Source: Symbiodinium kawagutii
Taxonomy: Eukaryota > Sar > Dinophyceae > Suessiales > Symbiodiniaceae
NCBI GenBank assembly: GCA_009767595.1
Contig: VSDK01028583.1
Coordinates: 1-64,000 of the forward strand
Length of the DNA stretch: 64,000 bases
Reading direction: 5' to 3'
Each line of letters starts with the position of its first letter. Within the stretch, counting starts at the first letter, position 1. Positions 34,913 to 45,835 of this stretch are shown here, one piece after another. Made by a program: the position numbers and the translations under genes. Below the pieces are notes generated by a model, which was not told the origin of the DNA, searched no databases, and saw only the letters and a program-made list of their open reading frames with translations.

Positions 34913-36369
34913 ATTTCCATACCTATGGGAAAATCAAGGCTCACCTCCGCTACTATGCACCCTGCCGACAACACCTGGCTACTCTGCCGAGGGGTCACCA
35001 GATCGCTCCTGGTCAAGGCTCCAAAGCCAACGACATCCTCGAGGAACGGTGTGACCGTTCGCTTCCCATTCTCCAAGCAGCTGGCCCATGCCGTGAAGAA
35101 CGACCTTGTGCGCCTTTCCTTGACATTCATTTTGCCCTGGAGGAGAGTGTGCTCACCTTCTTGTTGGAAGAGGCCTGTGACTCGGATGTTGTGGCGCGTT
35201 TGGTTGCAGTGGTACAGCAACATGAGGTATCATGGACGCAGATGCAGCAGACATTGCAGTACATCATGGAGACCTACAGCGAAGCAGCAGCTGAAGGCTT
35301 TTGCGCATGGACCGTGGAGCAGGTGCATTCGTGTTTGCGTGCAGTCTGCCACTCTGATTGGTGGCCTTTTCTGACTGCCACTACATCCTCGTCAAGCTCT
35401 TCATCTACAGCGTCGACCTTGCAGGACTATGAGCAATGGTGCATCGAGTCAAGCGTGCGTGGACGGCCCGTCAGCAGATCCCTCGTACCTTCGGAAAACG
35501 AAGTGTCCTTCTTCATGCGTTTTCAGGCCGCCGTCGGCCAGGTGATCTGCAGTGGTTTGTCGAGCACTTGGAGCAGACCTACACCAAGCGCCGCAATTTT
35601 CAACTCGATGTCCTCTCACTTGACATCGTCGTAGAGTCATAGATGCCCAATTAGGCGATGTTGTGGCGGAGCACCAGCGGAGATTTTTGGATCACCCACA
35701 TCCGAGACCGACATGTGCGTTGCCTTTTTGGGTGGCCCGCCCTGCAATACGTGGAGCGCGGCCAGACAGCATGCGCTTGCTGGTGGCAAAGGGCCAAGAG
35801 TCATCGGCAGAGGAGAAGCTCCATGGGGACTTGGTTTTCTGCGCAGAGGTGAATTACTGCAGATCATCGAACACAATCAGCTTTCGGGCTTCTCCCTGGA
35901 GTCCATGGCCACCCTCGTAACGACATCAGGGGTTGGATTGCTGGAGCATCCAGCTCAACCGGATGACCCTTCAGCAGCCAGTATCTGGGCCCAACCTATC
36001 CTTCGCCTTATCTCGGATTTGCCAGGCACGCGCCTGGTTAGAGTGAACCAGGGCTTTCACGGAGCCGCTTCAATGAAACCGACAGACTTGTTGGCATTGA
36101 ATGTTCCGAGTTTAGAAAAGTGCCTTTCTGAATGGAAAGTCACTCAGATGGTGCCGGGCCATTTATCCATCGGCCAGGATGACCAAGGCCGCTTCAGAAC
36201 AACGCCATTAAAAGAATATCCTTCACCATCGCCGTGTGGCAGCTTTGCGCATTCGCTGCTCACCTCGATCGATCAATTCGAGGTGGATTATTCTCTTTCT
36301 CCTCCCTCAGCCTTCGTTGAAGCATGCGACACTGCATGTCACAGAGTTTGGGGACTTTATAGGACCTGA
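34913..36369 (+). pseudogene. LINE C-terminal region with methyltransferase-like domain
   Basis: After the insertion the frame resumes with the rest of the finger (HTYGKIKAHLRYY, then a Cys), followed by about 180 residues rich in E, Q and V. A separate domain then carries LLHAFSGRRRPGD (35505-35543), VLSLDIVV (about 35607-35633), FLGGPPCNTWSAAR (35722-35766) and LLEHPAQP (about 35938-35961). Order and spacing recall motifs I, II, IV (PPC) and VI (E-N/H-P) of C5-cytosine methyltransferases. The pieces lie in more than one frame, so this copy is dead. The last frame (35713-36369) ends with a TGA. Methyltransferase fold is an inference from motifs only. Confidence 0.65.
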
Positions 36370-36810
36370 CTCACATAAACGAACCTGAGGTGAACTTCTT
36401 ACCTTGAATCCTTGAATTCATTATGCTATAGGCCGCAGCGAAAGCTATTTCATGCCTTGAGGAAAAATGCATACAGGCATGTATTTTGTATTTTTGCACA
36501 GACAGGCATACTTGTATACGTAGATGTATGCATACTCATACCATGTAACATTTTATGTACAGTATGATTATATATTATTCATAGGGTGAAGGGCCAATCG
36601 GTTACGAGCAGTAGGTATCACCAAGTTGTTGTAGCATTGGTCCAAACATCACCCCTCTTCCGTGCCAAATCCTTGCGTCAAAGATGACCTTCTTATAGTT
36701 GGCCTCGGGTTGTGCTATCGTTGCCCTATCGTTGCCCTATGTTGGTCCTACCCCCAGATTTTTTGCCTGTCCCCATGCCACAGCTTGGGGATCTGTTCGG
36801 TTCGCGACAG

Positions 36811-36907
36811 GCTGTACTGGAGCTTTGACATGATTTTCTCCTTCACAACGGGATTCTACGATTCAGGTTTATTGGTGCTGGACTTGCGCAAAACCGCCAA
36901 GAACTAT
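36811..36907 (+). CDS. Channel exon: S1-S2 loop and S2 region
   Basis: After CGCGACAG|G the frame reads LYWSFDMIFSFTTGFYDSGL and continues LVLDLRKTAKNY to a GTGAAA donor. A GA donor 8 bp later is possible. The pattern (W)xxDxxFxFxTGFxxxGxLVxDxxxxAxxY is the S1-S2 and S2-S3 signature of the CNG/HCN/EAG channel superfamily, which places this upstream of the S4 exon on the same strand. A matching S1 exon and S3 exon were not found. A weak S3 candidate (LGWLATTTIDTIFVAV) lies at about 40501-40548. Confidence 0.6.
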
Positions 36908-37081
36908 GTGAAACTGGACTTGAGAGGGGATGGATGCGTATGATTTGATGGCTTTGATGGAGGATGGCCTTGTTTCTCTGTTGATTGTGTATTCTCCTTT
37001 TTTGGAAGTGAACGTTGCGCGACAAGACGTGACCGAAGCTGTAGATGATTGTTCAAAAGAATTTTTTGCCTCACGTTTCAG

Positions 37082-37131
37082 GACTAGCCCCTTGCCTTTC
37101 GGGTTTCCACGGACTCAGCGGCCCATTCAAG
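37082..37131 (+). CDS. Exon-like island after strong acceptor
   Basis: A pyrimidine-rich acceptor (TTTTTTGCCTCACGTTTCAG|G) precedes about 50 bp ending at a GC donor (TTCAAG|GCACC). One frame reads LAPCLSGFHGLSGPFK and another TSPLPFGFPRTQRPIQ. It could be a channel exon between S2 and S4, but neither frame matches that region. Confidence 0.25.
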
Positions 37132-37567
37132 GCACCTGGTTGGGAAACAAAAAGACAATGATTCATTGAACAAACATTTCTGGTGTGATTGAGTAGACGC
37201 ATTTTTAGAAAATGGCCCACGAAATGATGCAACAGCACGATGATAGGATATGTAGCCAACGCCATGCATGCTCTAAGCTTCGGGGTCTATACCACATGAC
37301 CAGCCACTTTTACATATTGTTGAGAGGTTGGCTTTGCTTCAGCATCAGGAAATGCTGCATCATGGTCAGTGCTGGTGTTCCCTTACAAGGTACTTGATTT
37401 CTGTTGTTTTCCGAAAACAATTCGAGGTTCAATCCGTCCATCAATTCATCATCGTGATCATCACCGTTGCAATCATGACTGTATTTTGACTAATTATCAT
37501 GCCACACTCATCAGCGCAATGACTATCATGCGTATCACGCACAATTATAACAATTCTTCATCAAAAT

Positions 37568-37570
37568 TCA

Positions 37571-37605
<35 letters not shown>

Positions 37606-37606
37606 A

Positions 37607-37647
<41 letters not shown>
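37568..37647. repeat. (ATC)n trinucleotide array
   Basis: About 25 ATC triplets with one AAC interruption. Confidence 0.95.
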
Positions 37648-37703
37648 CATTCGCATACAATTGCCACAATGACCATCATGAACATCCTGATGAACAGAAT
37701 ATA

Positions 37704-37809
37704 GTGGTTTCTTAGAATAGGGTTACCCCAAAATTATCCCAAGTAAATCATTGATAGCAATATGTAAACCAGCCCTTCGTTGGGGTTCCCTATGGCTTGA
37801 GAAACACCC
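37704..37809 (+). mobile_element. Family B element
   Basis: The left end GTGGTTTCTTAGAATAGGGT and right end GGTTCCCTATGGCTTGAGAA, with AAACACC following, are imperfect inverted repeats. The interior is in reverse orientation relative to the 30.7-kb copy. Confidence 0.65.
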
Positions 37810-38165
37810 ATCGGATCAGCCCGAAGCAGAAAAAGAAAACGCTGTTGTCGGTACAGCGAGGATCAACTCGGGAGTTGATCGATGGGTTTCATCCACCCCA
37901 GGAGGATGCGATAGCCTCCAGTAGCATCAAGAATTCTCCGAAGAAGTATATGAGACATCATGAAATCACCGAAAAAAAACATGCGATGTTAACATTAATC
38001 ACATTTTTTTAAGATTAGTATCTATTTTGGGCTTAAGGACATGTTTGATATCGCCACTGATTCAACAACATAATGGGGGGAACATGCCCAGCTCCAGCTG
38101 ATTCAACACCGGGCACCGCACCGGAAACCTATCACAGATCTAGCGGTTGATCATGGCTCCAAAAA

Positions 38166-38396
38166 ACCCGACCTATGACTGGATTTGGCTAGGGGTCAAT
38201 ATTAACCAACAAAATAGGTGGTTAATGGTTAATACTAGGGGATAATAACCAACAATAGTAGGGGATATACCAACTATATGGCTATGGGCCAATATCAATC
38301 AACCAATAACTGGGGATATTGACCAACCAATAACAAGAAAACAATGGTTAATAGTAGGGGAACAAGCGGTACAGGGTTTTGACCCACAGCCACCTA
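38166..38396 (+). mobile_element. Two adjacent family A copies
   Basis: A partial copy (GGGTCAATATTAACCAACAA ... GGGGATATACCAACTATATG) runs into a full one from about 38278 (ATATGGCTATGGGCCAATAT) to TACAGGGTTTTGACCCACAGCC at about 38394. The join contains the GGATATACCAACTATATGGC sequence also found beside copies at 13.2, 13.5 and 21.7 kb. That sequence therefore belongs to the element or to a favoured tandem arrangement. Confidence 0.7.
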
Positions 38397-38661
38397 TGAC
38401 TGGATTTAAGCAGAACGTCTATTGGATATTGACAACCTAACATGTGGTTCTAGTAGCAATAGGTGCTGTTTCTACATTGTATATAACCAAATGCAATTTA
38501 TAACATGTGCCTAAGTCGTACCAAAGAAAAGATTGCAGGGAACTTACTGGTTAGTGCAGGTTTTCTAAATGGTTAGTGGTTAGCAGCTAGTGCGCCTCAG
38601 TTCAATCAGGAACCGATTTACAGCAAACCAGTTGATTGTTGATGGCTAAGGAAAGGCTGGT

Positions 38662-38780
38662 TTACTTTTGACCTGCTGGTGGTGTGCTTGGACTGGGTTG
38701 CCTGGCAGCCAGAAGCTTGACGGCTGCGGCGATATCGGCGTCACCCAAAACCGCAGCATGTCGAAGAGGAAAATCATTTG
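38662..38780 (-). CDS. Possible minus-strand ankyrin-like exon
   Basis: On the minus strand one frame reads NDFPLRHAAVLGDADIAAAV, then KLLAARQPSPSTPPAGQK and TAA. The L-x-x-A-A-x-x-G-x-x-x-x-A-x-x-L-L spacing matches an ankyrin repeat. The plus strand is also open across part of it. It lies inside the presumed channel intron on the opposite strand, so a gene fragment or retrocopy is possible. Confidence 0.3.
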
Positions 38781-39002
38781 AAGCCTGCTTTGCTTTTCGA
38801 TGTTTATGATTATTGGTTGGAGTACAAGGTGCGATTCATTTGGTTTGGTCGCACAGTGGTAAATTCTGTCATAACTTGTCGGGGCCCTGCCTCGAAGAAA
38901 AACAAGACTTATCTGGATATTCAATCCAATTTGCCATTGCCAAGCATTCCAGCATTTTTGTCACCCTCCACACACCAAAGGTTGTTGCCTGAATCCCCAC
39001 AG

Positions 39003-39112
39003 CACCAGGGTTTCTGGGAACGAGTCGGCTCGCCCTGTCTGGGACACACGTCTGCGGTTGGTCCCTGGCAGATGACCAGTGCTGAAACAAAGCTGCTGAA
39101 GGATGGCGGCTG
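39003..39112 (+). CDS. Exon-like island (GFWERVGSPCLGHTSAVGPW)
   Basis: GAATCCCCACAG precedes and GGCTG|GTAATG follows a 110-bp block reading HQGFWERVGSPCLGHTSAVG, then PWQMTSAETKLLKDGG. Splice edges are good, but AG is followed by C, unlike the channel exons. It lies between the S2 and S4 exons yet does not look like S3. Confidence 0.3.
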
Positions 39113-39887
39113 GTAATGATAGTGACCATGTAAACTTGTAATGATGGTACATATGTGAGCAACAGCTTTTATTTGCAAATGAATTGGTTGGTCTTCGGAT
39201 GGAAATGTGTTTTGATTTTCTGGAAAACCCAGAATTCGCATGTAAACGAGGTAGGAACACCTCGAGAATGGTTCATGTCACGTATCCTTCAATTCTGAAA
39301 TTGTGGGTGACCCAGTACGAGGTCCAAAACGAGGTCAAATCAATGGCAGAACGAGGCGAAAGTACGTCCGTGAGCAGTGGTCCACACAAGATACAGCTCA
39401 TAGATCTCCAGATTAGATGAAGAGCTAGATCTAGAAAGCAATTAATTAAGACATCTATAAGATCTTCGTGTAGCTCTTCAGATTCCTCAACAAGTTCAGA
39501 TGATCCGTGAAATGACAGCCGGTAAAAAAACGCTGTGGCGTTGGAGAACGAGGGTGCCATTGAAAAAACAGCACGGGACTGGAGAACGAGGTAGGAACAC
39601 CTGTCAATTGAAGTCAGTTGAGCCAGACAATAGATAAAATCTATTGCTCATATAAATTCTATCATACTCAAACTTATGTAAACTTGAGTATGCTGAATGA
39701 TGGTGGCTGGTAGCAAATGATGGTTCATGGCTGGTTGAATTTGCTTGGTTAGTGTCTGTATATTTTATGGTATCCCATGGTATCCCGCCTTTGGCCTTCC
39801 TGAGTTCAAGGACAGACACACTGCCAAGATTCAGCAATTGCCTCCATATCACCCTGCATATGCTACAAATATCGAGTATGTACTTAC

Positions 39888-39889
<2 letters not shown>

Positions 39890-39919
<30 letters not shown>

Positions 39920-39944
39920 CTATTTCTTCTTCTTCTTCTTCTTT
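39890..39944. repeat. (CTT)n trinucleotide array
   Basis: About 18 CTT/TTC triplets with one ATT interruption. Confidence 0.95.
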
Positions 39945-41041
39945 TGGTTGTTGGTGCCGCTGTAAATGATGATGCCAATGTTGTTGTTGCTGTTGTGGTC
40001 GTCCTCGTCCTCGTCCTTGGCGTTGTCGCCGTCGTCGCCAACGCCGTCGTGATAGTCGTCGTCGTTTTGTTTCTCGGTTGTCGTTTTCATGGTTGCTGTT
40101 GCTATTGACATAAATTGATTGGCACTGCTGGGGGCTGATGTCGTTGTTGCTTGTGATCTAAGAGCTGACCGTGCCGCAACACCGCGAGCACTCAGGTTCT
40201 ATTGGTTTGGGATGACCTGAATGACGAGACGGAGGGTTTACCCAGATTGTCCAAGACTATGAGGATTACGAGGTGCCAAAGTGATTAACTCTGCTCTCTC
40301 CGTGTCTTATTATATGGACGACCGAACGATCAGTACCCAAGAAACTGTTCCGAAACAATGTCTCCAGACAGAGTCAGCCCCGTCTTTGGAAGGCGGTGCT
40401 TGCGAAACCCTGAGTATTGGGAGCATCAGAACAAAGAGTAGATGAGCCTTTTGCTAAAGGGATTGACAGTTTTACAACATCAAGATGATCACAACACAAC
40501 TTGGGCTGGTTGGCGACTACCACCATTGACACCATTTTTGTGGCAGTCGGCCGGCGCCCCGCTTGTCAAGGGCCCCGACCCAGGTTTGTTTCATTGCCAT
40601 TCGTTTTCAATGGTTTGACAGTTTGAGAAGAGTTATATGTATTCAGTTGTCTATGGTCAGAATTTGGTACAGTAGATCATGCACGTTGAATGTGGCCATG
40701 ATAAGATTCCGAACATTCGCTATGCAGTCTGACTACTTTGATGACGACAATCATCATCAGCAACTGCTGTTCCTTCCCCCATGATTGTTTGCTATACCCC
40801 ATGCCCAATTTTAAGTACCACCACTGTTGTACTGAGTTGAAGCGTTTTCACCAGCATGGTCAGCTTGGAAAACCACTGTTCTTGTTGGCTCAGAACCCCA
40901 TTTTACATCATTAATTTACATCATTAATTTACATGATTTTACATCATTTTACTTGTCATTTTCCATCCTTGGTTCACCATCCTCCCCTCAGAAATGGGGG
41001 CTCACCGCAGCATGCGCATGCATGCGCAGCATTGGCGCCAG

Positions 41042-41105
41042 GCTCTTCCGCTTGGTGCGTTTGGGTCGCTTGTTCAAGGTGGGAGCCATCACCGAAACCT
41101 TTCAG
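41042..41105 (+). CDS. Channel exon: S4 voltage sensor
   Basis: The frame reads RLFRLVRLGRLFKVGAITET then FQ. Arginine or lysine occurs at every third position (R, R, R, R, K), the defining pattern of an S4 segment. The exon probably begins after GGCGCCAG|G. An alternative start after CCTCCCCTCAG at 40992 would add residues including MRSIGA. It ends at a GC donor (TTTCAG|GCGGAG), phase 0, and joins the linker exon at 43600. A family A element begins 45 bp into the following intron. Confidence 0.65.
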
Positions 41106-41149
41106 GCGGAGAGGGATGCCAGTCGTTCGGTCACAACACTTCGAGTGGC

Positions 41150-41231
41150 ATGTGGCTATGGGTCAATATCAAACCAACCGAAAATGGGTACTCAACAATA
41201 ATAGGGGTACAGGGTTTTGACCCACTGCCAT
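41150..41231 (+). mobile_element. Family A element, internally shortened
   Basis: It starts ATGTGGCTATGGGTCA and ends TGACCCACTGCCATGT. The two ends are nearly perfect inverted repeats, but the middle is about 40 bp shorter than in other copies. It sits just inside the intron after the S4 exon. Confidence 0.8.
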
Positions 41232-42475
41232 GTTGTCTTCTTCGGGTATTCTCAGTGTCATTGTTGCTCCTGTTGGTGTTGTTGCTTTTGTGATCCTTGT
41301 TCTTTTATTTTTGTCGGCAGTGGTGATGGTGGTGGTGGCGGCGGTGGTCGTGGTGGTGTTCTTCTTTTTTTTCTTCTTCTTGTTGTTGTCGGTGGTGGTA
41401 GTAATTGTTCTTGTGTCCTAGTTGTTTACCAAATGTAGCTCTTGTTTCTCCTACGTCTGTGTTGCTCGTCTTGTTGTGCCCGTGATGCTGTTGGAGTTGA
41501 TCGTGATATGTATATACACTTGTATGATCGTGTACTTTCAAATCAAACTCCATATTATAATCAGTAATCAACGGGCTGTCCACGCACGATAGAAGGTCAT
41601 CAGCTCGAAGTTTGTTTGTTATCCTTTGCCATTTGTGATCCAAACAAGCTGCTGCGAATTGCCCCGGTTTGCTCTCAGTCAACCATGAACATCAGTGATT
41701 TACACTTGCGCTTCGCATTGTATTCCCAACAGCTTCAAATCATGCCGTCCACATCAGTGTACAAATTGGCCGTTTTTGTCCTATCACTAAGTGATCAGGA
41801 TCAGTGCCAGTAACCGACCGCTATCGTTGAGAATCGTGAGCCATAGCTGACATTAGGCTTCCTTGTAGTTGACTATCAGAATTCATATTCCGATTTCTTT
41901 GATTGGTTGATATTCTCAATCAGTATTGGAACCAGCATCAAGCAAGAATGCTGGGGACAGAGTATTTGTTGCGACCACGGCACGTCAGGATGAAGGGTGT
42001 CAGCCAGTATCAGCGGTGCCTCCATTAGAACGTAACCCTCTTTGCAAAAAAAGTATTCAAGCGCCTCCCATAAACCCTGAAGTCCTGGAGGATTCCTGAT
42101 TATTGGGTTTCCCTTCCCGAAAAGTTGACTTACATTTGACTAATCGAAAATCATTTCTTGCCAAATCTCAGACTTTCATACAGTAGATTTTCCGGAACTT
42201 GACATTTGAAAGGAGAGTAAGAATATCTTGGTGCGCCGTTCAGGAAGCTCCTACTCTCTTGGTGTATAAATCAATCTTCGTCTATTTCATTAGACAAAAT
42301 TATGAACGTTGGGTGGATGAAAGTCAAGATCTCACATCACAATGGGTAATCCATTGCTTGCTTACCTATTGGGAATGCTGGAATGCTAAGGCTTTCCAGC
42401 CATCTTAGACTGACAGAGTTGAACAAAATGGAGGATTTAGGAGGCATCCAACCTTAAGCAGCCATCATGGTCATG

Positions 42476-42975
42476 ATCATGATCATGATCATCATCATCA
42501 TCATCATCATCATCATCGTCATCGTCATCGTCATCGTCGTCATCATCATCATCTTCATCATCATCATCATCATCATCATCGTCATCGTCATCGTCATCGT
42601 CGTCATCATCATCATCTTCATCATCATCATCATCATCATCATCGTCATCGTCATCGTCATCGTCGTCATCATCATCATCTTCATCATCATCATCATCATC
42701 ATCATCGTCATCGTCATCGTCATCGTCGTCATCATCATCATCTTCATCATCATCATCATCATCATCATCGTCATCGTCATCGTCATCGTCGTCATCATCA
42801 TCATCTTCATCATCATCATCATCATCATCATCGTCATCGTCATCGTCATCGTCGTCATCATCATCATCATCATCATCGTCATCGTCATCGTCATCGTCAA
42901 CGTCATCGTCATCATCATCATCATCGTCATTGTCATCATCATCATCGTCATCGCCATCGCCATCGTCATCATCAT

Positions 42976-43006
<31 letters not shown>

Positions 43007-43046
43007 ATCATCATCAGCATCATCATCCTCATCATCCTCATCATCC

Positions 43047-43081
<35 letters not shown>

Positions 43082-43124
43082 GTCATTGTCATCGTCATCG
43101 TCATCGTCATCGTCAACGTCATCG

Positions 43125-43159
<35 letters not shown>

Positions 43160-43224
43160 GTCATTGTCATCATCATCATCACCACCAGCATCACCACCAG
43201 CATCACCACCAGCATCACCACCAT

Positions 43225-43295
<71 letters not shown>

Positions 43296-43298
43296 GGA

Positions 43299-43332
<34 letters not shown>

Positions 43333-43353
43333 CCATCATCACCATCATCATCA
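42476..43353. repeat. 880-bp (TCA/TCG)n array with 63-bp higher-order units
   Basis: The whole block is TCA, TCG and CAT-type triplets. A TCTTCA interruption recurs at about 42552, 42615, 42678, 42741 and 42804, a period of 63 bp. Superimposed on the triplet repeat there is therefore a fivefold higher-order tandem. All frames on both strands stay open, giving the Asp, Ser, Ile or Met runs. No gene is implied. It lies in the S4-to-linker intron of the channel gene. Confidence 0.95.
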
Positions 43354-43599
43354 TCAGCAACCACTACCCAATTGTATTAATGCTGCTTATCATTCCCTAT
43401 GCTTAACCCAGAATCCACCATGTGTTGATCATCAATCATAGTTGATCATATCCTGTGGATAAATTGATGGTTAACCCAATCATAGTTGATGGTTAACCCT
43501 ATGGTTTACCCTATGGTTTACCAGGTTTACCCTATGGTTGATGGTCTATCCTATAGTTGGTCATATCCCTGGTGTTGTTCCTCTTCCAGAAACCGCCAG

Positions 43600-43620
43600 G
43601 AGCAGCTGAGTTCCGAATCG
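43600..43620 (+). CDS. Channel microexon: S4-S5 linker
   Basis: Seven codons, EQLSSES, lie between CCGCCAG|G and a GTGCCT donor, phase 0 at both ends. A strong pyrimidine tract (TTGTTCCTCTTCCAG) ends 10 bp upstream. Joined to S4 it gives the expected spacing between the last S4 lysine and the S-E of the linker, with A-S of S5 directly following, as in the superfamily. At 21 bp it is very short, so confidence rests on phase and family spacing. Confidence 0.45.
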
Positions 43621-44668
43621 GTGCCTCAGCAGATTTTTTTTTCAAAGGGTTGGAATCCTCGGGAAGCAACGGGAAATCAACGACTGGCTCCATGGGGAAG
43701 CAGAACTGGATGATTCGAAGATTTCTAGCTGGAGATTTGAGTAAATCATTCATCCAACTGGTTCCCCATGGTAGGTTAGTCTGGGATCCGATTCCATTGA
43801 ATTCCTCAAGCTGGTTTCCGTCAAGGCTCGATGAGAAAGCACCATCTTGGGATGCGCAAAACCCATATGGCATGTCGCCAAATCTTCGGTGAACCTAGAT
43901 GTTTACCTCGCTTGGCCGGCGGTGCAAAGCGAGATTTCTGTATATACTGTAAATACACATTTGCGTACCCTCCTTACCTAGATCAGAAGGACCCTATTGC
44001 AAAGGGTCGGGCGTGATTTTTTGTCTTCAGTATGAAGCGGGCCATGTACTAAGTGACGCGTAATGTTTGTTTCTTGGAACCAAGTTGCTAAATTACCAAC
44101 TATCAACCTCCTAGCTATCAAGTTACGAACTATCAAGTGACTGACTATCAAGTCACTAGCTATATAAACTATGAAGCACATGTTTTTATATTCGGATGTG
44201 GGGTTTAATATAAGTCACACCAGTTGTTTGACGATGGTTAAGTTGTGCTTATGTGCAGGCACATTGTCGTGAAGCGAGTGCGATTTGCATTGGGTGGACA
44301 AAAAGTGGAACTAGTCCAAAATAAGTTTGGCGAGCTGATTAGTCAAGCAGTTTGATTCAGACAAGTGAGTCCAATAATGTGATGATATTTGACATGATTT
44401 GACCAATGATAGCTTGATAGGTTTTCCATAAATGATGGATTGTCATCAAATCAGGCCCATAAATCATTTAACTATTCAAATTTGCTTGACTTCAGCTTTC
44501 AATGTGCTGTATCCACGCCCAGTGTGTTGACGCCAGGGGATGGTACCTCACAACCACTGGGGCGTGAGAACCAACGCCAGGGCTTCAATTCTTAAGCGCT
44601 CTTCAGCAGCTGCACCATGGGGTTGGCCCCTAAACTGGAAACTTCTGCTATCGCAAACCTGGTCAAAG

Positions 44669-44788
44669 ATATGGCTGTGGGTCAATATTAACCAACCAAA
44701 AATGGTGGTTAATAACCAACAAACTATTGGGAAACAATGGTAAATGATGGGGGAACCAGGGGTACAGGGTTTTGACCCACAGCCATAT
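44669..44788 (+). mobile_element. Family A reference copy, 16-bp perfect inverted ends
   Basis: ATATGGCTGTGGGTCA and TGACCCACAGCCATAT are exact inverted repeats enclosing 88 bp without coding capacity. It is the best-preserved copy of the family. It sits in the intron just upstream of the S5 exon. Confidence 0.9.
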
Positions 44789-44963
44789 GTGTTTGGTTTG
44801 GAAACAACGGTTCAGCAAGGGGGATTTTTATCCTCCAGCATCGCTTCTCCCAACCGTTCCTAGTCTTGCTGAGTTGTTTGGTCGGTTGATGGTTGCTTCT
44901 TTAGTTGCTTTGTGTTCGCTTTCGTCGTTGGTGGTGGGGGTTGCAAAACAGTGTTCGGCCCAG

Positions 44964-45037
44964 GCGTCTATCCACTACAGCATCATCCGAATCATTGTGT
45001 CTCTCATGGTGATGAATCACGTCCTCGCATGCTTATG
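44964..45037 (+). CDS. Channel exon: S5 helix
   Basis: After TTCGGCCCAG|G the frame reads ASIHYSIIRIIVSLMVMNHV then LACL and two bases of a Trp codon. The NHxxACxW pattern is the hallmark of S5 in CNG/HCN/EAG-type channels. It ends at a GC donor (TTATG|GCGCCT), phase 2, matching the turret exon, which supplies the third base. Using a GT donor further on would add R-L-G and break the family spacing. Confidence 0.8.
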
Positions 45038-45587
45038 GCGCCTTGGTGGCCTCGGTGGTCGTGGTTTTCAAGAGGTTTATGATCTTATGGACATCCAGGT
45101 TCCCCCATGGTTTCAGATTATTTTTTGGTATATAGGATTTCAAGCTGTGGGGCAGGATTTCAGGCCATGGTTGGCTGATGAAACTGATGAATTTCAAGCT
45201 GTTGCTAGGATGTCAAGCTGTGAACATAGTCTGCTAACGTGTCCACTCTGGAGAATTAATTTTGGCTTGTTCGCTAACAGATAATCGAAGCACATGGTCA
45301 CAGTTCCGAGAGTCCACGTGCTTCATATGTAGCGAATGAACCGCTAATCTTTGACCAATTATCGAGAATGGAAGACATAATCATGCAAATCATTCAATCA
45401 TTCAACCATAGGTGGAGTCAGTAGTGGTCAACCATAGTTGCTGGTCTTTGCCCGTGATCGCCAATGGCGGTGACTGGAGTCGCTGAGAGTGACGATGTGG
45501 TGTCATAACACCTCACCGGTTGGTGGTGGCTTCCACGGGGATCACTGCGCCATGAATCAACCAAACATCCCAAACAATAGGCCAGTT

Positions 45588-45642
45588 GGGTGTTTCTCAA
45601 GCCATAGGGAACCCCAAAAATGGTTGGTTTATTACTATAAGA
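45588..45642 (+). mobile_element. Family B left half
   Basis: GGGTGTTTCTCAAGCCATAG is followed by AACCCCAAAAATGGTTGG and TTTATTACTATAA. No right end follows. Confidence 0.7.
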
Positions 45643-45835
45643 AGGCAACAAGGGACTTGGTTGGTCCAGAGTGTGATGGAAACATTTCATTGAGTACCCC
45701 GGCAGCAAATCGCGTGGAGTGCAGAACCACAGCAAATGAACCAACTATTGCAAAATATTGCAAACCATTAGCAACCAAGAATTGATGAAGCTGCTAGCAA
45801 CAGTCATGGTAAACTCTTTTAATTAGCTATTCTAA

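Larger units (their letters stand above)
32190..36369 (+). mobile_element. Decayed LINE-like non-LTR retrotransposon
   Basis: A plus-strand reverse transcriptase remnant is followed by a cysteine/histidine finger region and a C-terminal domain with methyltransferase-like motifs. Several frameshifts break the frame, and a DNA transposon (33563-34912) interrupts it. The 5' part of the RT and any endonuclease domain were not found. The pieces resemble LINE Pol proteins common in dinoflagellate genomes. No poly-A tail or target duplication of the LINE itself was recognised. It sits just upstream of the channel S2 exon, probably in an intron. Confidence 0.8.

Noticed and set aside
40501..40548. 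S3 exon of the channel (LGWLATTTIDTIFVAV)
   Set aside because: The acceptor lacks the AG|G found at the other channel exons and the family match is weak. Mentioned only as a candidate.
42437..43441. 307-324 codon Asp/Glu, Ile, Met or Ser-rich frames
   Set aside because: They are produced by the TCA/TCG array. No flanking coding sequence.
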